From Planctomycetota bacterium (GTDB lineage: Bacteria > Planctomycetota > UBA1135 > GCA-002686595), in contig VGYZ01000001.1 of assembly GCA_016872795.1 (NCBI GenBank), forward strand, positions 1-64,000: a stretch of 64,000 nucleotides of DNA, in the 5' to 3' direction. The notes beneath the pieces were generated by a model. It saw nothing but the letters and a program-made list of their open reading frames with translations, was not told the DNA's origin and did no database searches. Position numbers and translations under genes: made by a program. Positions 10,003 to 19,335 of this stretch are shown in pieces (position 1 is the first letter of the stretch; every line of letters starts with the position of its first letter).

Positions 10003-10689
10003 CTATCGCTTCGCTGGAGCGGGGGTCATCAGGCGTGCATCGACGCAGCGCGTTCCCGCGCCGGCCGACTCGACCTCGACGAACCACGCTCGAGCCTCCA
10101 GTCTGTCGGCAGAAAATTCGTGTTCCTTGAGCAGGTAGGCGGCCACCCGCCGGGCGCGCGCAAGGGCGAGAGCGTGGTCGACCGCCGCGTCGGGGGCATC
10201 CAGGGCGTGCCCCTCGAGCACCAAGAGCTGCCCCTTGCCGGGGCGCAAGGTGTCCGCGAGCCGGTCCAGATAGCGGCGCGAGGCCTCCGAGAGCTCCGTG
10301 GAGCTCGCCTCGAAGGCAGCAACCCCGGGCTGGAAGAGCTCGTCGTGGGGTCGCAAGGCGTTCGCCGCGGCCGCGCGCACGAGCTCGAGATTGCTCGCGT
10401 TCATCAGCGACTCGCGCCGCTCTGGATCGGCTTCGGGCGGCAGATTGAAACGCACACGGAACTCGTTGAAGACGGCGATCTTCTCCTCTTCGCTCATCAT
10501 TCCCGGCAGGCCGTGGGACTTGAGCGCCACCACGAACGAGCCAAGCCCCCGCGCGATCAGGCCGTAGTCGCGCTGATGCGCCATCGACACCATGAGAATG
10601 AAGAAGGTCAGTGCATTGGTCATCATGTCGCCGAACGACACGAGCCACAGCGGCACGACCGCTTTCGGATCTTCCTTGAACTCGGCCAC
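10003..10689 (-). CDS. second MotB-like protein (TM + OmpA-like domain)
   Basis: GTG start; VVPLWLVSFGDMMTNALTFFILMVSMA with the Asp retained; degenerate OmpA-like LLVLEGHALDAPDAAVDHALALARARRVAAYLL. Confidence 0.75.
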   Translation of the reverse strand: MAEFKEDPKAVVPLWLVSFGDMMTNALTFFILMVSMAHQRDYGLIARGLGSFVVALKSHGLPGMMSEEEKIAVFNEFRVRFNLPPEADPERRESLMNASNLELVRAAAANALRPHDELFQPGVAAFEASSTELSEASRRYLDRLADTLRPGKGQLLVLEGHALDAPDAAVDHALALARARRVAAYLLKEHEFSADRLEARAWFVEVESAGAGTRCVDARLMTPAPAKR

Positions 10690-10691
10690 GC

Positions 10692-11459
10692 CTAGCGCCC
10701 TTCCTCGAGCCGCTGCTCGCGCGCGCGCTCGAGCGCGCGCGCACGGGCCTTCGAGAGCGAGAGCACGCGCACTTCGATGCACTCGCCGCGCTGGCTGTCG
10801 CGCGAGCCGAGCCCGTTGATTTGCAGCAGGTCGCGCGAGAGGTCGTTGCCGTCGAGCAGGATGCGGGCGGCGGCCGCCGCGCGTGCCGAAGAGAGCGCCT
10901 CTGCATCCGGCAGGCTGGCCGTGGGCACGAAGCTCGCATTCGCGTGGCCCTCGATCACGAGCAGGTGCGAGTAGTGCTGCAGGAGATCGCCGAGCTGCGC
11001 GAGAGCAAGCGCGAGCGGCGCGGGGACGCGCGCCGAGCCCGGTTCGAAAGCGCAGTCGTCATCAAAGCGCAGCAACAGGCCGTCGGTCGCGGCGGCGAAG
11101 TCGATCTCGATCTCGTCAGCACCGAGTTTCTGGCCCATTTCCTCGAGATTCTCGGGCAGCTCCTCGGCGGGGCGCGAGTGGGGCACATCTCCGCCGCGCA
11201 GCGGATGCGTGGCGTACATGCGATCGCGCGGAGGCTCGCTCACCGAGCTCGACGGGCCGCCGTCCATCACTCCCCCCGAACGTTGCCCGAAGGCGCCGAC
11301 GATGATCGCCGCCTCGTTTTCCTCGATGGTCGAGAAGCTCATGAGCATCACGAAGAATGTCACGAGCAGCGAGATCATGTCGCTGAACGTGACGATCCAA
11401 TCCGGTGCGGACTGCGGCGGATCTTCGGGGACGTCGTGCTTGCCCACGGCTTGGCGCAC
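10692..11459 (-). CDS. motB: flagellar motor protein MotB
   Basis: APDWIVTFSDMISLLVTFFVMLMSFS; C-terminal HLLVIEGHAN... OmpA-like domain. Confidence 0.87.
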   Translation of the reverse strand: MRQAVGKHDVPEDPPQSAPDWIVTFSDMISLLVTFFVMLMSFSTIEENEAAIIVGAFGQRSGGVMDGGPSSSVSEPPRDRMYATHPLRGGDVPHSRPAEELPENLEEMGQKLGADEIEIDFAAATDGLLLRFDDDCAFEPGSARVPAPLALALAQLGDLLQHYSHLLVIEGHANASFVPTASLPDAEALSSARAAAAARILLDGNDLSRDLLQINGLGSRDSQRGECIEVRVLSLSKARARALERAREQRLEEGR

Positions 11460-11465
11460 TCCCCG

Positions 11466-12230
11466 CTAGGCGCCGACCTGCTCACGCGCACCCGGCGGGA
11501 GGAAGCCCTTGAGCTTCTCCTTGATGAGCTGCGGCTTCTCGCCCGACTGGATCGCGACGATGCCCTCGATCATGAGCGAGCGCAGGAGCGCTTCCTCCTT
11601 CGCGCGCAAGTCGAGCTTGGCCGCGAGCGGCAGGCAGATCACATTGGCGATCACGGCGCCGTAGAATGTCGTGAGCAGCGCGACGGCCATGCCCGCTCCG
11701 ATCGAACTCGGATCGGACATGTTGGCGAGCATTTGCACGAGGCCTACGAGCGTTCCGATCATTCCGAACGCAGGCGCAAAGGTGGCGATGGTCTCCATCA
11801 TCTTCTTGCCCTGCGCGTGGCGCTGCTGCTGGAAGCTGTGCTCGAGATCCATGATGTCGCGCACCGTTTCCGCAGCGAATCCGTCGATCACGAGCTGAAT
11901 GCCCTTGGCGAAGAACTTGTCGTCGACTTCCTGCAGCTTCGCCTCGAGCGCGAGCAGGCCTTGCTTTCGCGCGAGGTTGGCGTAGTTGATGATGCGGTCG
12001 ATCTCCTCCTGCGGCGTCGGCAACTTGAAGAACAGTGCGCGCAGGCCGACCTTGGCGAGGCTCTTGAGGTCCGTGGGACGGTAGCTCATCACCGTGACGC
12101 AGGCCGCGCCTCCACAGACCATCACCACCGAGGGAAAGTCGTAGAAGAGCTTGAGTGGGGCGCCGAGCAGGATGGCCCAGATCAGGAGTCCGATCGCTCC
12201 CACCAGGCCGAAGAGGGTCATGAGGTCCAT
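11466..12230 (-). CDS. motA: flagellar motor protein MotA
   Basis: MDLMTLFGLVGAIGLLIWAILL..., FAPAFGMIGTLVGLVQMLANMSDPSSIGAGMAVALLTTFYGAVIANVICLPLA. Confidence 0.94.
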   Translation of the reverse strand: MDLMTLFGLVGAIGLLIWAILLGAPLKLFYDFPSVVMVCGGAACVTVMSYRPTDLKSLAKVGLRALFFKLPTPQEEIDRIINYANLARKQGLLALEAKLQEVDDKFFAKGIQLVIDGFAAETVRDIMDLEHSFQQQRHAQGKKMMETIATFAPAFGMIGTLVGLVQMLANMSDPSSIGAGMAVALLTTFYGAVIANVICLPLAAKLDLRAKEEALLRSLMIEGIVAIQSGEKPQLIKEKLKGFLPPGAREQVGA

Positions 12231-12263
12231 GGGGTCTCGTTCAGGTGGCGTCTCGCCACGGAT

Positions 12264-12291
12264 CTATCGACCCTGCCCCAGAAATGCTTGA
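12264..12291 (-). promoter_or_regulatory. sigma-28-like promoter upstream of motA
   Basis: On the minus strand: TCAA-N16-GTCGATAG, upstream of the motA ATG at 12230. Confidence 0.5.
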
Positions 12292-12363
12292 CGGCCGCCC
12301 CAACCGGTGCGGAGCGCGTTCCGCGGGCAAAGACGGCCGTCCCGAGGGTGGGAAGCGGTCGCG

Positions 12364-13083
12364 CTACTTGTCGCCCGCGGGCTCGAGCATGCGATACGCG
12401 TCGGCGTACTCGCGCCACTTGGTCGCACCGACATTCTCGAGCAGCTCCTTCGCGCGAGCCGGCTTGAGCGAGTGCAAGATGCGCGCGGCGTCACCCGGCG
12501 CATACTCGGCGAGGCGCGTGCCGAGCTCGGCAGCGTCGCCATCGGCGAACAGCTTGCCGAGGCGCACCCAGCCCTGCTGCTCGCGCTCCAAGCGCGCGCG
12601 GTCCGACTCGGTCACGCTCGACTCGCGATCCGCCAGCGTCTTCTCGCGCTCCTCGAGGGCACGCTGCAAGCGCTGCAGTTCCGCGTAGTGTTCGTCGAGC
12701 TGCTCCGCGCGCGCGCTCGCCGACTTCTCGCGGTCGGCGACCGCCGCGAGGCGCGCGTCGAGGTCGGCGACCTTGCGCTTGAGCTCCGTCGCGAGCGCCT
12801 CGAGTTCGCCGGCTGAATACGGCGACTGGATCTGGAACGCGTCCATCAGTCCCGCGCTCGCAGCGCGTCGCTCCGTGCGTGTCCCACTCTGCGCTTCGCT
12901 GGCGACGAGCGGCGCCGTGCTGTTGGCCTTCTCGATGTTCTCGGCAGGCGAGGGGAACAGCGCTCCGATGACGGGAATCGTGTGCGCCGGCGCGCCCATC
13001 ATCAGCGCGAACAGCACATAGGCGGCGGCGAAACCGCCGACACCACCGGTCGAATACAAGGCGATTTTGGCGTTCTTGTTCAT
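12364..13083 (-). CDS. MotE/YlxF-like flagellar protein (TM + coiled coil + MgtE-N-like C-terminus)
   Basis: One N-terminal TM, long coiled coil, then LAEYAPGDAARILHSLKPARAKELLENVGATKWREYADAYRML; located between fliJ and motA. Confidence 0.65.
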   Translation of the reverse strand: MNKNAKIALYSTGGVGGFAAAYVLFALMMGAPAHTIPVIGALFPSPAENIEKANSTAPLVASEAQSGTRTERRAASAGLMDAFQIQSPYSAGELEALATELKRKVADLDARLAAVADREKSASARAEQLDEHYAELQRLQRALEEREKTLADRESSVTESDRARLEREQQGWVRLGKLFADGDAAELGTRLAEYAPGDAARILHSLKPARAKELLENVGATKWREYADAYRMLEPAGDK

Positions 13084-13556
13084 CACTCGTCTCTCTCGAC
13101 ATCGTGGGGACTTCTGGCGAGGGCCGCCTTGCGGTCGACCTGCTCGGCCAGCTGCTTGTCTTCGTTGGCGCGCTCTTTCTCGCGGAACATGTCGCGGGCG
13201 CGCCCTTCGAGCCGCTCCAGGGCGCGCACTTCGATGCGCGCTGCTTGCCATGCGGCTCGGCGCTCATCGACGGCGCTCGCGGCCTGCGCGAATTCCGAAC
13301 GACGGATCTCGACGCGTGTCAGCAGCGTCGGCAGCGTGCGTTGCGCGACGATGATCTCGCCCGCGCGCAACGCACCCTCGGACTGCAGCCGCGCGATGCC
13401 ATCCTCGGCGGAGCGCAGCTCTTCGCGCGACGCTTCGAGACGCGCACCGCACTCGTGCAGGCGCGCTTCGGCCGCGAACAACTCGCTGCGCGCGAGCTCT
13501 TCGCCGAGTTCGCGCAAGCGTTGCACGCGCGCGAGCGGGAAGCGGAAGCGGCGCAT
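13083..13556 (-). CDS. fliJ: flagellar export protein FliJ
   Basis: MRRFRFPLARVQRLRELGEELARSELFAAEARLHE..., coiled coil, directly after fliI. Confidence 0.8.
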   Translation of the reverse strand: MRRFRFPLARVQRLRELGEELARSELFAAEARLHECGARLEASREELRSAEDGIARLQSEGALRAGEIIVAQRTLPTLLTRVEIRRSEFAQAASAVDERRAAWQAARIEVRALERLEGRARDMFREKERANEDKQLAEQVDRKAALARSPHDVERDE

Positions 13557-13559
13557 GGG

Positions 13560-14972
13560 CTACTCCTTCCCTCGCTGCGGAGCGCCGCGCGCGCCGCCGG
13601 GCTTGAGCGGGCGAGTCTGGCTCTCACTCGCCTGTCGCTCCTGCGCGATGGCTGCCTGCGCGAGTTGACCGACGAGCTCGCGCGTCTCCGCGAGCCGTGT
13701 CGTCTCGTGGGTACCTTGGCGCAGCAGCAGCTCCACCGCGGGTCGCAGCGCGATCGCCGCATCGAGACGCGCGTTGGTGCCAGACTTGTAGGCGCCGATC
13801 TCGACCAAGTCGCGGCCTTCCTTCCATGCAGCGAGCAGCCCGCGCACCACGCTCGCGTCGGCGCGCTGGGCCTCGTTCGAGAGCGACGGCAAGAGGCGCG
13901 AGAGGCTCGCGAGCACGTCGATGGCGGGGTAGTGGCCGCGCTGGGCGAGATCGCGCGACAGCACGAGGTGACCGTCGAGCAGACCGCGCAGCGTGTCCGC
14001 CACGGGGTCGTTCGCGTCATCGGCATCGAGCAGGATGGTGAGCAAGCCCGTGATCGAGCCATTTTGCGTGCGACCCATGCGCTCGACGAGCTTGGGCACG
14101 GTGGCGAAGAAGCTTGGCGGGAAGCCGCGCACGGTCGGCGGCTCGCCGGCTGCCAGACCGATCTCGCGCGAAGCGGCGGCAAAGCGCGTGATCGAGTCCA
14201 TCACCAGCAGCACATCGAGGCCTTGGTCGCGGAACCACTCGGCGACGGTGACGGCGACGAACGGCGCCATGAAGCGCTCGATGGGCGGTCGGTCGGAGGT
14301 TGCGACGACCATCACGGACTTGGGCGTGTTCTCGGGTCCGAGCACCTCGTCGACGAAGGCGCGCACTTCGCGGCCGCGTTCGCCGACCAGACACACGACG
14401 ATCACCTGCGCATCGGTGCCGCGCGTGATCTGGCCCAGCAAGGTCGACTTGCCGACGCCGGAGCCCGCGAAGATGCCCAGCCGCTGGCCGCGACCGAGCG
14501 TGGCGAAGGCGTCGATCGCGCGCACGCCGGTCTGCAGCGGCTCGACGATGGGCTTGCGCGAGAGCGGATCGGGCGAGTCCGTACGCACGCCGCGCAGCTC
14601 GAGCTCGGGGATGCGCGGACCGTTGTCCAGCGGCGTGCCGAAGCCGTCGACCATGCGGCCGAGGAGCTCGCGGCCGACCGGCACGCAGAACGGGCGCTTG
14701 AGCGCGATCACGGGCTGGTTCGGGGCGATGCCGAGGATGTCGCCGTGCGGCATGAGCAGCGTGCTCGCGCCCCGGAATCCGACGACTTCCGCGTCGACCA
14801 AGGCATTGGGACTCCCGACCGGGCCGCGGCGAATGCGGCACAGCTCGCCGACGGCCGCGGGGACACCGGTGGCCTCGACCATCACGCCGGAGACATTCTC
14901 GATCCGGCCGCGGAAGTGAGGCGCTGCCGCTTCGACGATCGCGCGCTTGCAGCGCTCGAGGTCGAGCTTCAC
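13560..14972 (-). CDS. fliI: flagellum-specific ATPase FliI
   Basis: GTG start; QRLGIFAGSGVGKSTLLGQITRGTDAQVIVVCLVGERGREVRAFV; LDVLLVMDSITRFAAASREIGLAAGEPPT. Confidence 0.95.
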   Translation of the reverse strand: MKLDLERCKRAIVEAAAPHFRGRIENVSGVMVEATGVPAAVGELCRIRRGPVGSPNALVDAEVVGFRGASTLLMPHGDILGIAPNQPVIALKRPFCVPVGRELLGRMVDGFGTPLDNGPRIPELELRGVRTDSPDPLSRKPIVEPLQTGVRAIDAFATLGRGQRLGIFAGSGVGKSTLLGQITRGTDAQVIVVCLVGERGREVRAFVDEVLGPENTPKSVMVVATSDRPPIERFMAPFVAVTVAEWFRDQGLDVLLVMDSITRFAAASREIGLAAGEPPTVRGFPPSFFATVPKLVERMGRTQNGSITGLLTILLDADDANDPVADTLRGLLDGHLVLSRDLAQRGHYPAIDVLASLSRLLPSLSNEAQRADASVVRGLLAAWKEGRDLVEIGAYKSGTNARLDAAIALRPAVELLLRQGTHETTRLAETRELVGQLAQAAIAQERQASESQTRPLKPGGARGAPQRGKE

Positions 14973-15502
14973 GAGAGTTCCCCGAGCAGACGCTCGTGGA
15001 TCGAGCGCAGCGCCTCGGCGTTCTCGCGCACGAGCAGGCCGTGCGGAGTCTCGACATGCACATCGCCGCGCGCCACGGCCTCGTCGGGCTCGAGCTCGGT
15101 GCCGGAGCGGAAGCGCACACTCTCGAGCTGCGCGATGTCGGCCGGATTGAGGTGCACCGTGCACGGGCCACGACCGGCGCCCGAGGCGGCGAGCGCTTCG
15201 CGCACCATCGACTCCATGTTGTGCGTGCCCGCCACTAGTTCCTTGCGCACCAGCATGCGTGCGATTTCCACGGCGAGCGCCACGGCGTTGCGCGCGAGCG
15301 CGGCCTCGGCTTCTTCGCGAGCAGCGTCGAGACGCGCGGCGGCGAGCTCGAGTGCGCGACCAGCGCGAGCGCTCGCCGCGCGTTCGCCCTCGGCGTGCGC
15401 CTGGGCGACGCGCTTCTCCCAGAACGAACCGGTTCCGCCGCGGCACAGCGTGACGGAGCGAGGCGCGTTGGGGAGCGCGAGTCTCAGCGGTTCACGAGAC
15501 AA
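14969..15502 (-). CDS. fliH: flagellar assembly protein FliH
   Basis: Ala/Glu-rich helix then VHLNPADIAQLESVRFRSGTELEPDEAVARGDVHVETPHGLL; GTGA overlap with fliI. Confidence 0.82.
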   Translation of the reverse strand: MSREPLRLALPNAPRSVTLCRGGTGSFWEKRVAQAHAEGERAASARAGRALELAAARLDAAREEAEAALARNAVALAVEIARMLVRKELVAGTHNMESMVREALAASGAGRGPCTVHLNPADIAQLESVRFRSGTELEPDEAVARGDVHVETPHGLLVRENAEALRSIHERLLGELS

Positions 15503-16514
15503 GGTCTTCTCCTCCCCGCGCGGGGCGGAACTCGCCGGACTCCATCAGGGTGCGGACGGCCTTCATGATCTCCGCGCGCGAAGCCTGGATGTCGCGCACG
15601 CTCATCGCACCCGCGATCTCGCGCTCGTCCTTGACCATGTCGCGAACGCGCGCGCTCAGGTTGGCCATGATGTTCTGCTCGACGGCGGCGGACGAGCCCT
15701 TGAGCGAGATCGCCAGCGTGCGCGTGTCGACGGAGCCGAGCACCTTCTGCATCGCGCGGCTGTCCAGGTCCGCGAGGTTCTCCCACGTGAACATGAACTC
15801 GCGGATGTTGGTCGCCATCTTGGCGTCGTCGCGGTGGATGCCGTCTAGGACGGTCTTCTCGACCTCGGGCTGGCTGTAGTTCAGCACCTCGGCGATCGTG
15901 CGCAAACGCGCGCCCGTATCCGGCGCGACGGGGCCGCTTCCGGCTTCGCGCACGCGGGCCTGCAGGTCCTGCGCGATCGCGACGAGCGTCTCGAAGCTCG
16001 GCGGGACCAGCGTCGCCATGCGGCGGATCATCGCCAGCGCGCGCTCGCCGTCCATCAGGCCGAGCAGCTCGGCGGAGAGCGACGGGTCGAGGTGCGCGAG
16101 CACCAGCGCGGCGACCGCGTCGGACTCGTGCGAGAGCGCGCGCAGGATCAGGTCCGCGGGCTCCTTCTCGATCGCGAGGAACGGGCGCTCGTGCAGCAGG
16201 CGCTGCTGGATCTTCTTGAACAGCTCGCCGGCCTGTGACTTGCCGAGCGTCTGTTCGAGCATCGTGCGCAGCTCGTCTTCGCTGCGCAGGCGCGTGGCGC
16301 GCGGCTTGCGCAGGCTCTTCACGAACTCGCGGTCGAGCGCGCGCACGGCCTCGACGGCGACCATGTCCGCTTCGAGTCGCGCCATCGCCTCGACCACCTC
16401 GACGATCACCTTCTCGTCGATGTTCTTGATGACGTTCGCCGCAGCCTCCTTGTCGAGGCTCATCAGGAACGCGGCCGCCTTCTGGGCGCCGCTCATTTCC
16501 TTGCTGGAACCCAC
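15492..16514 (-). CDS. fliG: flagellar motor switch protein FliG
   Basis: SGAQKAAAFLMSLDKEAAANVIKNIDEKVI...EVLNYSQPEVEKTVLDGIHRDDAKMATNIREFMFTWENLADLDSRAMQKVL. Confidence 0.95.
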   Translation of the reverse strand: MGSSKEMSGAQKAAAFLMSLDKEAAANVIKNIDEKVIVEVVEAMARLEADMVAVEAVRALDREFVKSLRKPRATRLRSEDELRTMLEQTLGKSQAGELFKKIQQRLLHERPFLAIEKEPADLILRALSHESDAVAALVLAHLDPSLSAELLGLMDGERALAMIRRMATLVPPSFETLVAIAQDLQARVREAGSGPVAPDTGARLRTIAEVLNYSQPEVEKTVLDGIHRDDAKMATNIREFMFTWENLADLDSRAMQKVLGSVDTRTLAISLKGSSAAVEQNIMANLSARVRDMVKDEREIAGAMSVRDIQASRAEIMKAVRTLMESGEFRPARGGEDLVS

Positions 16515-16517
16515 GGG

Positions 16518-18101
16518 CTAGACCTTGGCGGTGGACTTCTCGTCGACCCAGCGCGAGAGGATTTCGCCGACCTTGCGCGGGTCGGTGCGCACGAGCTCCT
16601 CGATCTGCGCGCGGGCGAGCGCCTCGGGGTCGATGCTCGGTTCGGAGCTGCCAGAGCCCGCTGCTGCACCCGCGCTCGCGGCTTCCGTCGTGCCCTTGCG
16701 GCTGCCGCGCAGGCTGGTGAAGAGCAGCGCGAGGAACGCGACTGCGGCCGCGATCTCGACGCCGCGCTCGATCAGCAGCTGCGTCATGGCGCTCGGACCC
16801 TCGTCCTCGACCGGCGTCGCAGCGGGCGTCGAGCCCTGTGCGGACGGCTCGCCCGCGACCACTTCCGGAGCAACGAACGCGGTCGTGGTGACGCCGATCA
16901 CGTCTTGGCGCTCGGCGTCGAATCCGACGGCGGCCTCGACGATCTTCTGGATCTCGGCCTTGCGCGCCGCGAGGCTCTCGTCGAGCACGAGCGAGACGTA
17001 CAGGCGCTCGAGGCGCGGCACGGTGCGCACGGTCTGCGTGCGCAAGCGGCTCGTCTCGTAGGTGGTCTTGTTGTCCTTGGTCTTCGAGACCGACGACGCC
17101 GACGAGCCCGTGGCGGCCGTGGGCACCGCAGCGGATTCGTTGCCGAACTCCGTGGGCGCGTTGGCGGCGACGCCCGTCGCCCCACCTGCACCCGAGCCGG
17201 AGCCGAGCGGCGTCTGAGTTTCCTTCGTGTCGACCTGCACCGCGACCGTCTCGGGATCGATCTTCTCGTCGACGATCGTGCTCTGGTCGTAGTTCCACTG
17301 CGAGGTGACCGTGACCAGCGCCTTGCGCGCGCCGAAGGTCTGCTCGAGGTGGCGATTGGCCTTCGTCGCGAGCTCGCGCTCGTAGGCTTCGGCCTGCGCG
17401 AGGAACTCGCGCGCGGTGCGGCCCGAGTCCTGGTCGGCGCTCGGATCGTGCAGCGTGCGGCCCGATTGGTCGGTGATGATCACATTTTCGGCGGGGACGC
17501 CGAAGCGGAAGCGCACGAGCTTCGCCACATTGGCGGCCTGCTCCACGCTCAGTTCCGCGGCGCCCTTCAGCGCGAGCGCGACCGAGACTTGCACCGGCTT
17601 CTTCGCGCGCAGCGGCGATGTGTCCGGCATCGAGGTGGTGACCGTGGCGGCGGTGACGAACTCGAGCTGCTCGAGCAGCCGCTCGGTCTCCTGCCACTCG
17701 CGCTTCTGCATGCTCTGCGCGCGCTCGCCAGCGGAGAGGAAGATGGTCGACGCGCCCGAGGCACCGGCGTCGATGCCGTCCGGGCGACTCTTGAGCGATT
17801 CCGACAGCGCCACCGCGATCTGCGCCGAGTCGAACTGCGGCTCGTCGACGTAGATCACGAACGGACCGGGGAAGTCGCTGACGCGGTAGCGCACTTGCGC
17901 TTCGGCGAGGGCCTTTTCGACGGCGACGCGCTCGGTGTCGGACAGGTTCGTGTAGAGCTTGACGAAGTGCGGCTGCGCCGAGATCCAGCTGCCGATGCCG
18001 AAGGCCGCGAGCACTGCGACGAGCGACAGCGCCACCACGAGCTTGGTGCGCGCGGGGGCCTTCACGGCGGCGTCGAGGAGGTTGTTGAATTCGAAGTTCA
18101 T
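16518..18101 (-). CDS. fliF: flagellar MS-ring protein FliF
   Basis: VKLYTNLSDTERVAVEKALAEAQVRYRVSD...; two TM helices flanking periplasmic RBM/YscJ-like domain. Confidence 0.95.
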   Translation of the reverse strand: MNFEFNNLLDAAVKAPARTKLVVALSLVAVLAAFGIGSWISAQPHFVKLYTNLSDTERVAVEKALAEAQVRYRVSDFPGPFVIYVDEPQFDSAQIAVALSESLKSRPDGIDAGASGASTIFLSAGERAQSMQKREWQETERLLEQLEFVTAATVTTSMPDTSPLRAKKPVQVSVALALKGAAELSVEQAANVAKLVRFRFGVPAENVIITDQSGRTLHDPSADQDSGRTAREFLAQAEAYERELATKANRHLEQTFGARKALVTVTSQWNYDQSTIVDEKIDPETVAVQVDTKETQTPLGSGSGAGGATGVAANAPTEFGNESAAVPTAATGSSASSVSKTKDNKTTYETSRLRTQTVRTVPRLERLYVSLVLDESLAARKAEIQKIVEAAVGFDAERQDVIGVTTTAFVAPEVVAGEPSAQGSTPAATPVEDEGPSAMTQLLIERGVEIAAAVAFLALLFTSLRGSRKGTTEAASAGAAAGSGSSEPSIDPEALARAQIEELVRTDPRKVGEILSRWVDEKSTAKV

Positions 18102-18112
18102 CCGGTCCTACC

Positions 18113-18475
18113 TCACACGCTCATCCGCATGGTTTCGCGGTACGCATCGATCAGCTTGTTGCGCACCTCGAGGCTGAACTTGAAGGCCAGCTCCGACTGC
18201 TTGAGCTGACCCGCGACCTCGTGGAAGTCGCCGACCTTGCCGGAGAGGAGGTCCAGAGGCAGGGCCTCGGAGGCCTTGATCGTCTCGTCGGCGCGAGTGA
18301 GGCCCTGCGCGAGCGCACTGGAGAAGCTCGGGCTTGCGGTGGGGGCGGCCACGCCAGGCAGGCTGTCGCCCACGCGCGGCAGGGCGCCCTCGACCTTCGC
18401 GCCTCGCTGCATCGAGGCCAGCGCGGCCTCGATGGCCGCCTTCGCGAGTCCGCCTTGTCCTACGCCTTGGATCAT
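18113..18475 (-). CDS. fliE: flagellar hook-basal body complex protein FliE
   Basis: KVGDFHEVAGQLKQSELAFKFSLEVRNKLIDAYRETMRMSV. Confidence 0.92.
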   Translation of the reverse strand: MIQGVGQGGLAKAAIEAALASMQRGAKVEGALPRVGDSLPGVAAPTASPSFSSALAQGLTRADETIKASEALPLDLLSGKVGDFHEVAGQLKQSELAFKFSLEVRNKLIDAYRETMRMSV

Positions 18476-18495
18476 CGGGATCAGCCGTGTTCAGG

Positions 18496-18927
18496 TCACT
18501 GGAGAAGGCGCAGCGCGCGCTCCGCCATGCGCACGAAACCGTCCTGCGCTTGCAGGTTGGCCTCGTAGGCACGCATGGCAGTGATCAGATCGGCCATTTC
18601 CCGCGTCGTGTTGACGTTCGGGTAGGAGACCCAGCCCGCAGTGTCAGCATCGGGATGGGAGGGGTCGGGGACCCGCTGGAAGGGGGTCTGGGTGTCCTCG
18701 GAGACGGCCCGCACGCGCACTCCGGCGTTCTCCGTGCCGCCGCCCTCGAGCTGGCGCAGGATGGGCTCGAACTCGACCACCTCGCGGCGGTAGGGGGTGC
18801 CTCCGGGGGTCTTGGTGACCGTGGCGTTGGCGATGTTCTTGGCGACCGTGTCGATGCGCACGCGCTCGGCCGACATGCCGGTGGCCGCGATGCGCATTCC
18901 GCTGAAGAGGTTGTTCACTCCGTCCAT
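18496..18927 (-). CDS. flgC: flagellar basal-body rod protein FlgC
   Basis: MRIAATGMSAERVRIDTVAKNIANATVTKTPGGTPYRREVVEFEPIL...VSYPNVNTTREMADLITAMRAYEANLQAQ. Confidence 0.95.
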   Translation of the reverse strand: MDGVNNLFSGMRIAATGMSAERVRIDTVAKNIANATVTKTPGGTPYRREVVEFEPILRQLEGGGTENAGVRVRAVSEDTQTPFQRVPDPSHPDADTAGWVSYPNVNTTREMADLITAMRAYEANLQAQDGFVRMAERALRLLQ

Positions 18928-18950
18928 GGTTCAGGCCTCGCGGGCTGTGG

Positions 18951-19313
18951 CTAGCGCCCGCTCTGGATCGAGGTGTCGATCAAGTCGAAGTGGCTCTGCA
19001 GCATCGCCGCATATGTCTCGTACAAGAGGCGGTTCTGGCGCTCGGCGTTGAGCTCGAGCTCGAGATTGACGTTGTTGCCGTCGGGACGCGCGGGGGTGAG
19101 CGTGTCCTCGACGATGTCCGGCTGCACGCCCTCGAGCCCGCCCTTCCCGGACTCGAGGGCGTCGCGCAGCAGGCCTTCGAATTGCACCACCTGACGCCGG
19201 TAGCCGGGCGTGTTGACATTCGCGATGTTGCTCGAGATGACGCGCGACCGCTCGGCGGTGGCGTTCATGAGCCGCATCAGGAGGTCGACATTGCCCGTGC
19301 TTCCGGCTTCCAT
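18951..19313 (-). CDS. flgB: flagellar basal-body rod protein FlgB
   Basis: RSRVISSNIANVNTPGYRRQVVQFEGLLRDAL. Confidence 0.93.
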   Translation of the reverse strand: MEAGSTGNVDLLMRLMNATAERSRVISSNIANVNTPGYRRQVVQFEGLLRDALESGKGGLEGVQPDIVEDTLTPARPDGNNVNLELELNAERQNRLLYETYAAMLQSHFDLIDTSIQSGR

Positions 19314-19335
19314 GGGGATGCTCCTTCGTCTCTTC

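Noticed and set aside
15484-17697. 737-aa minus-strand ORF over fliF/fliG
   Set aside because: Alternative-frame shadow; FliF and FliG are unambiguous in the other frames.
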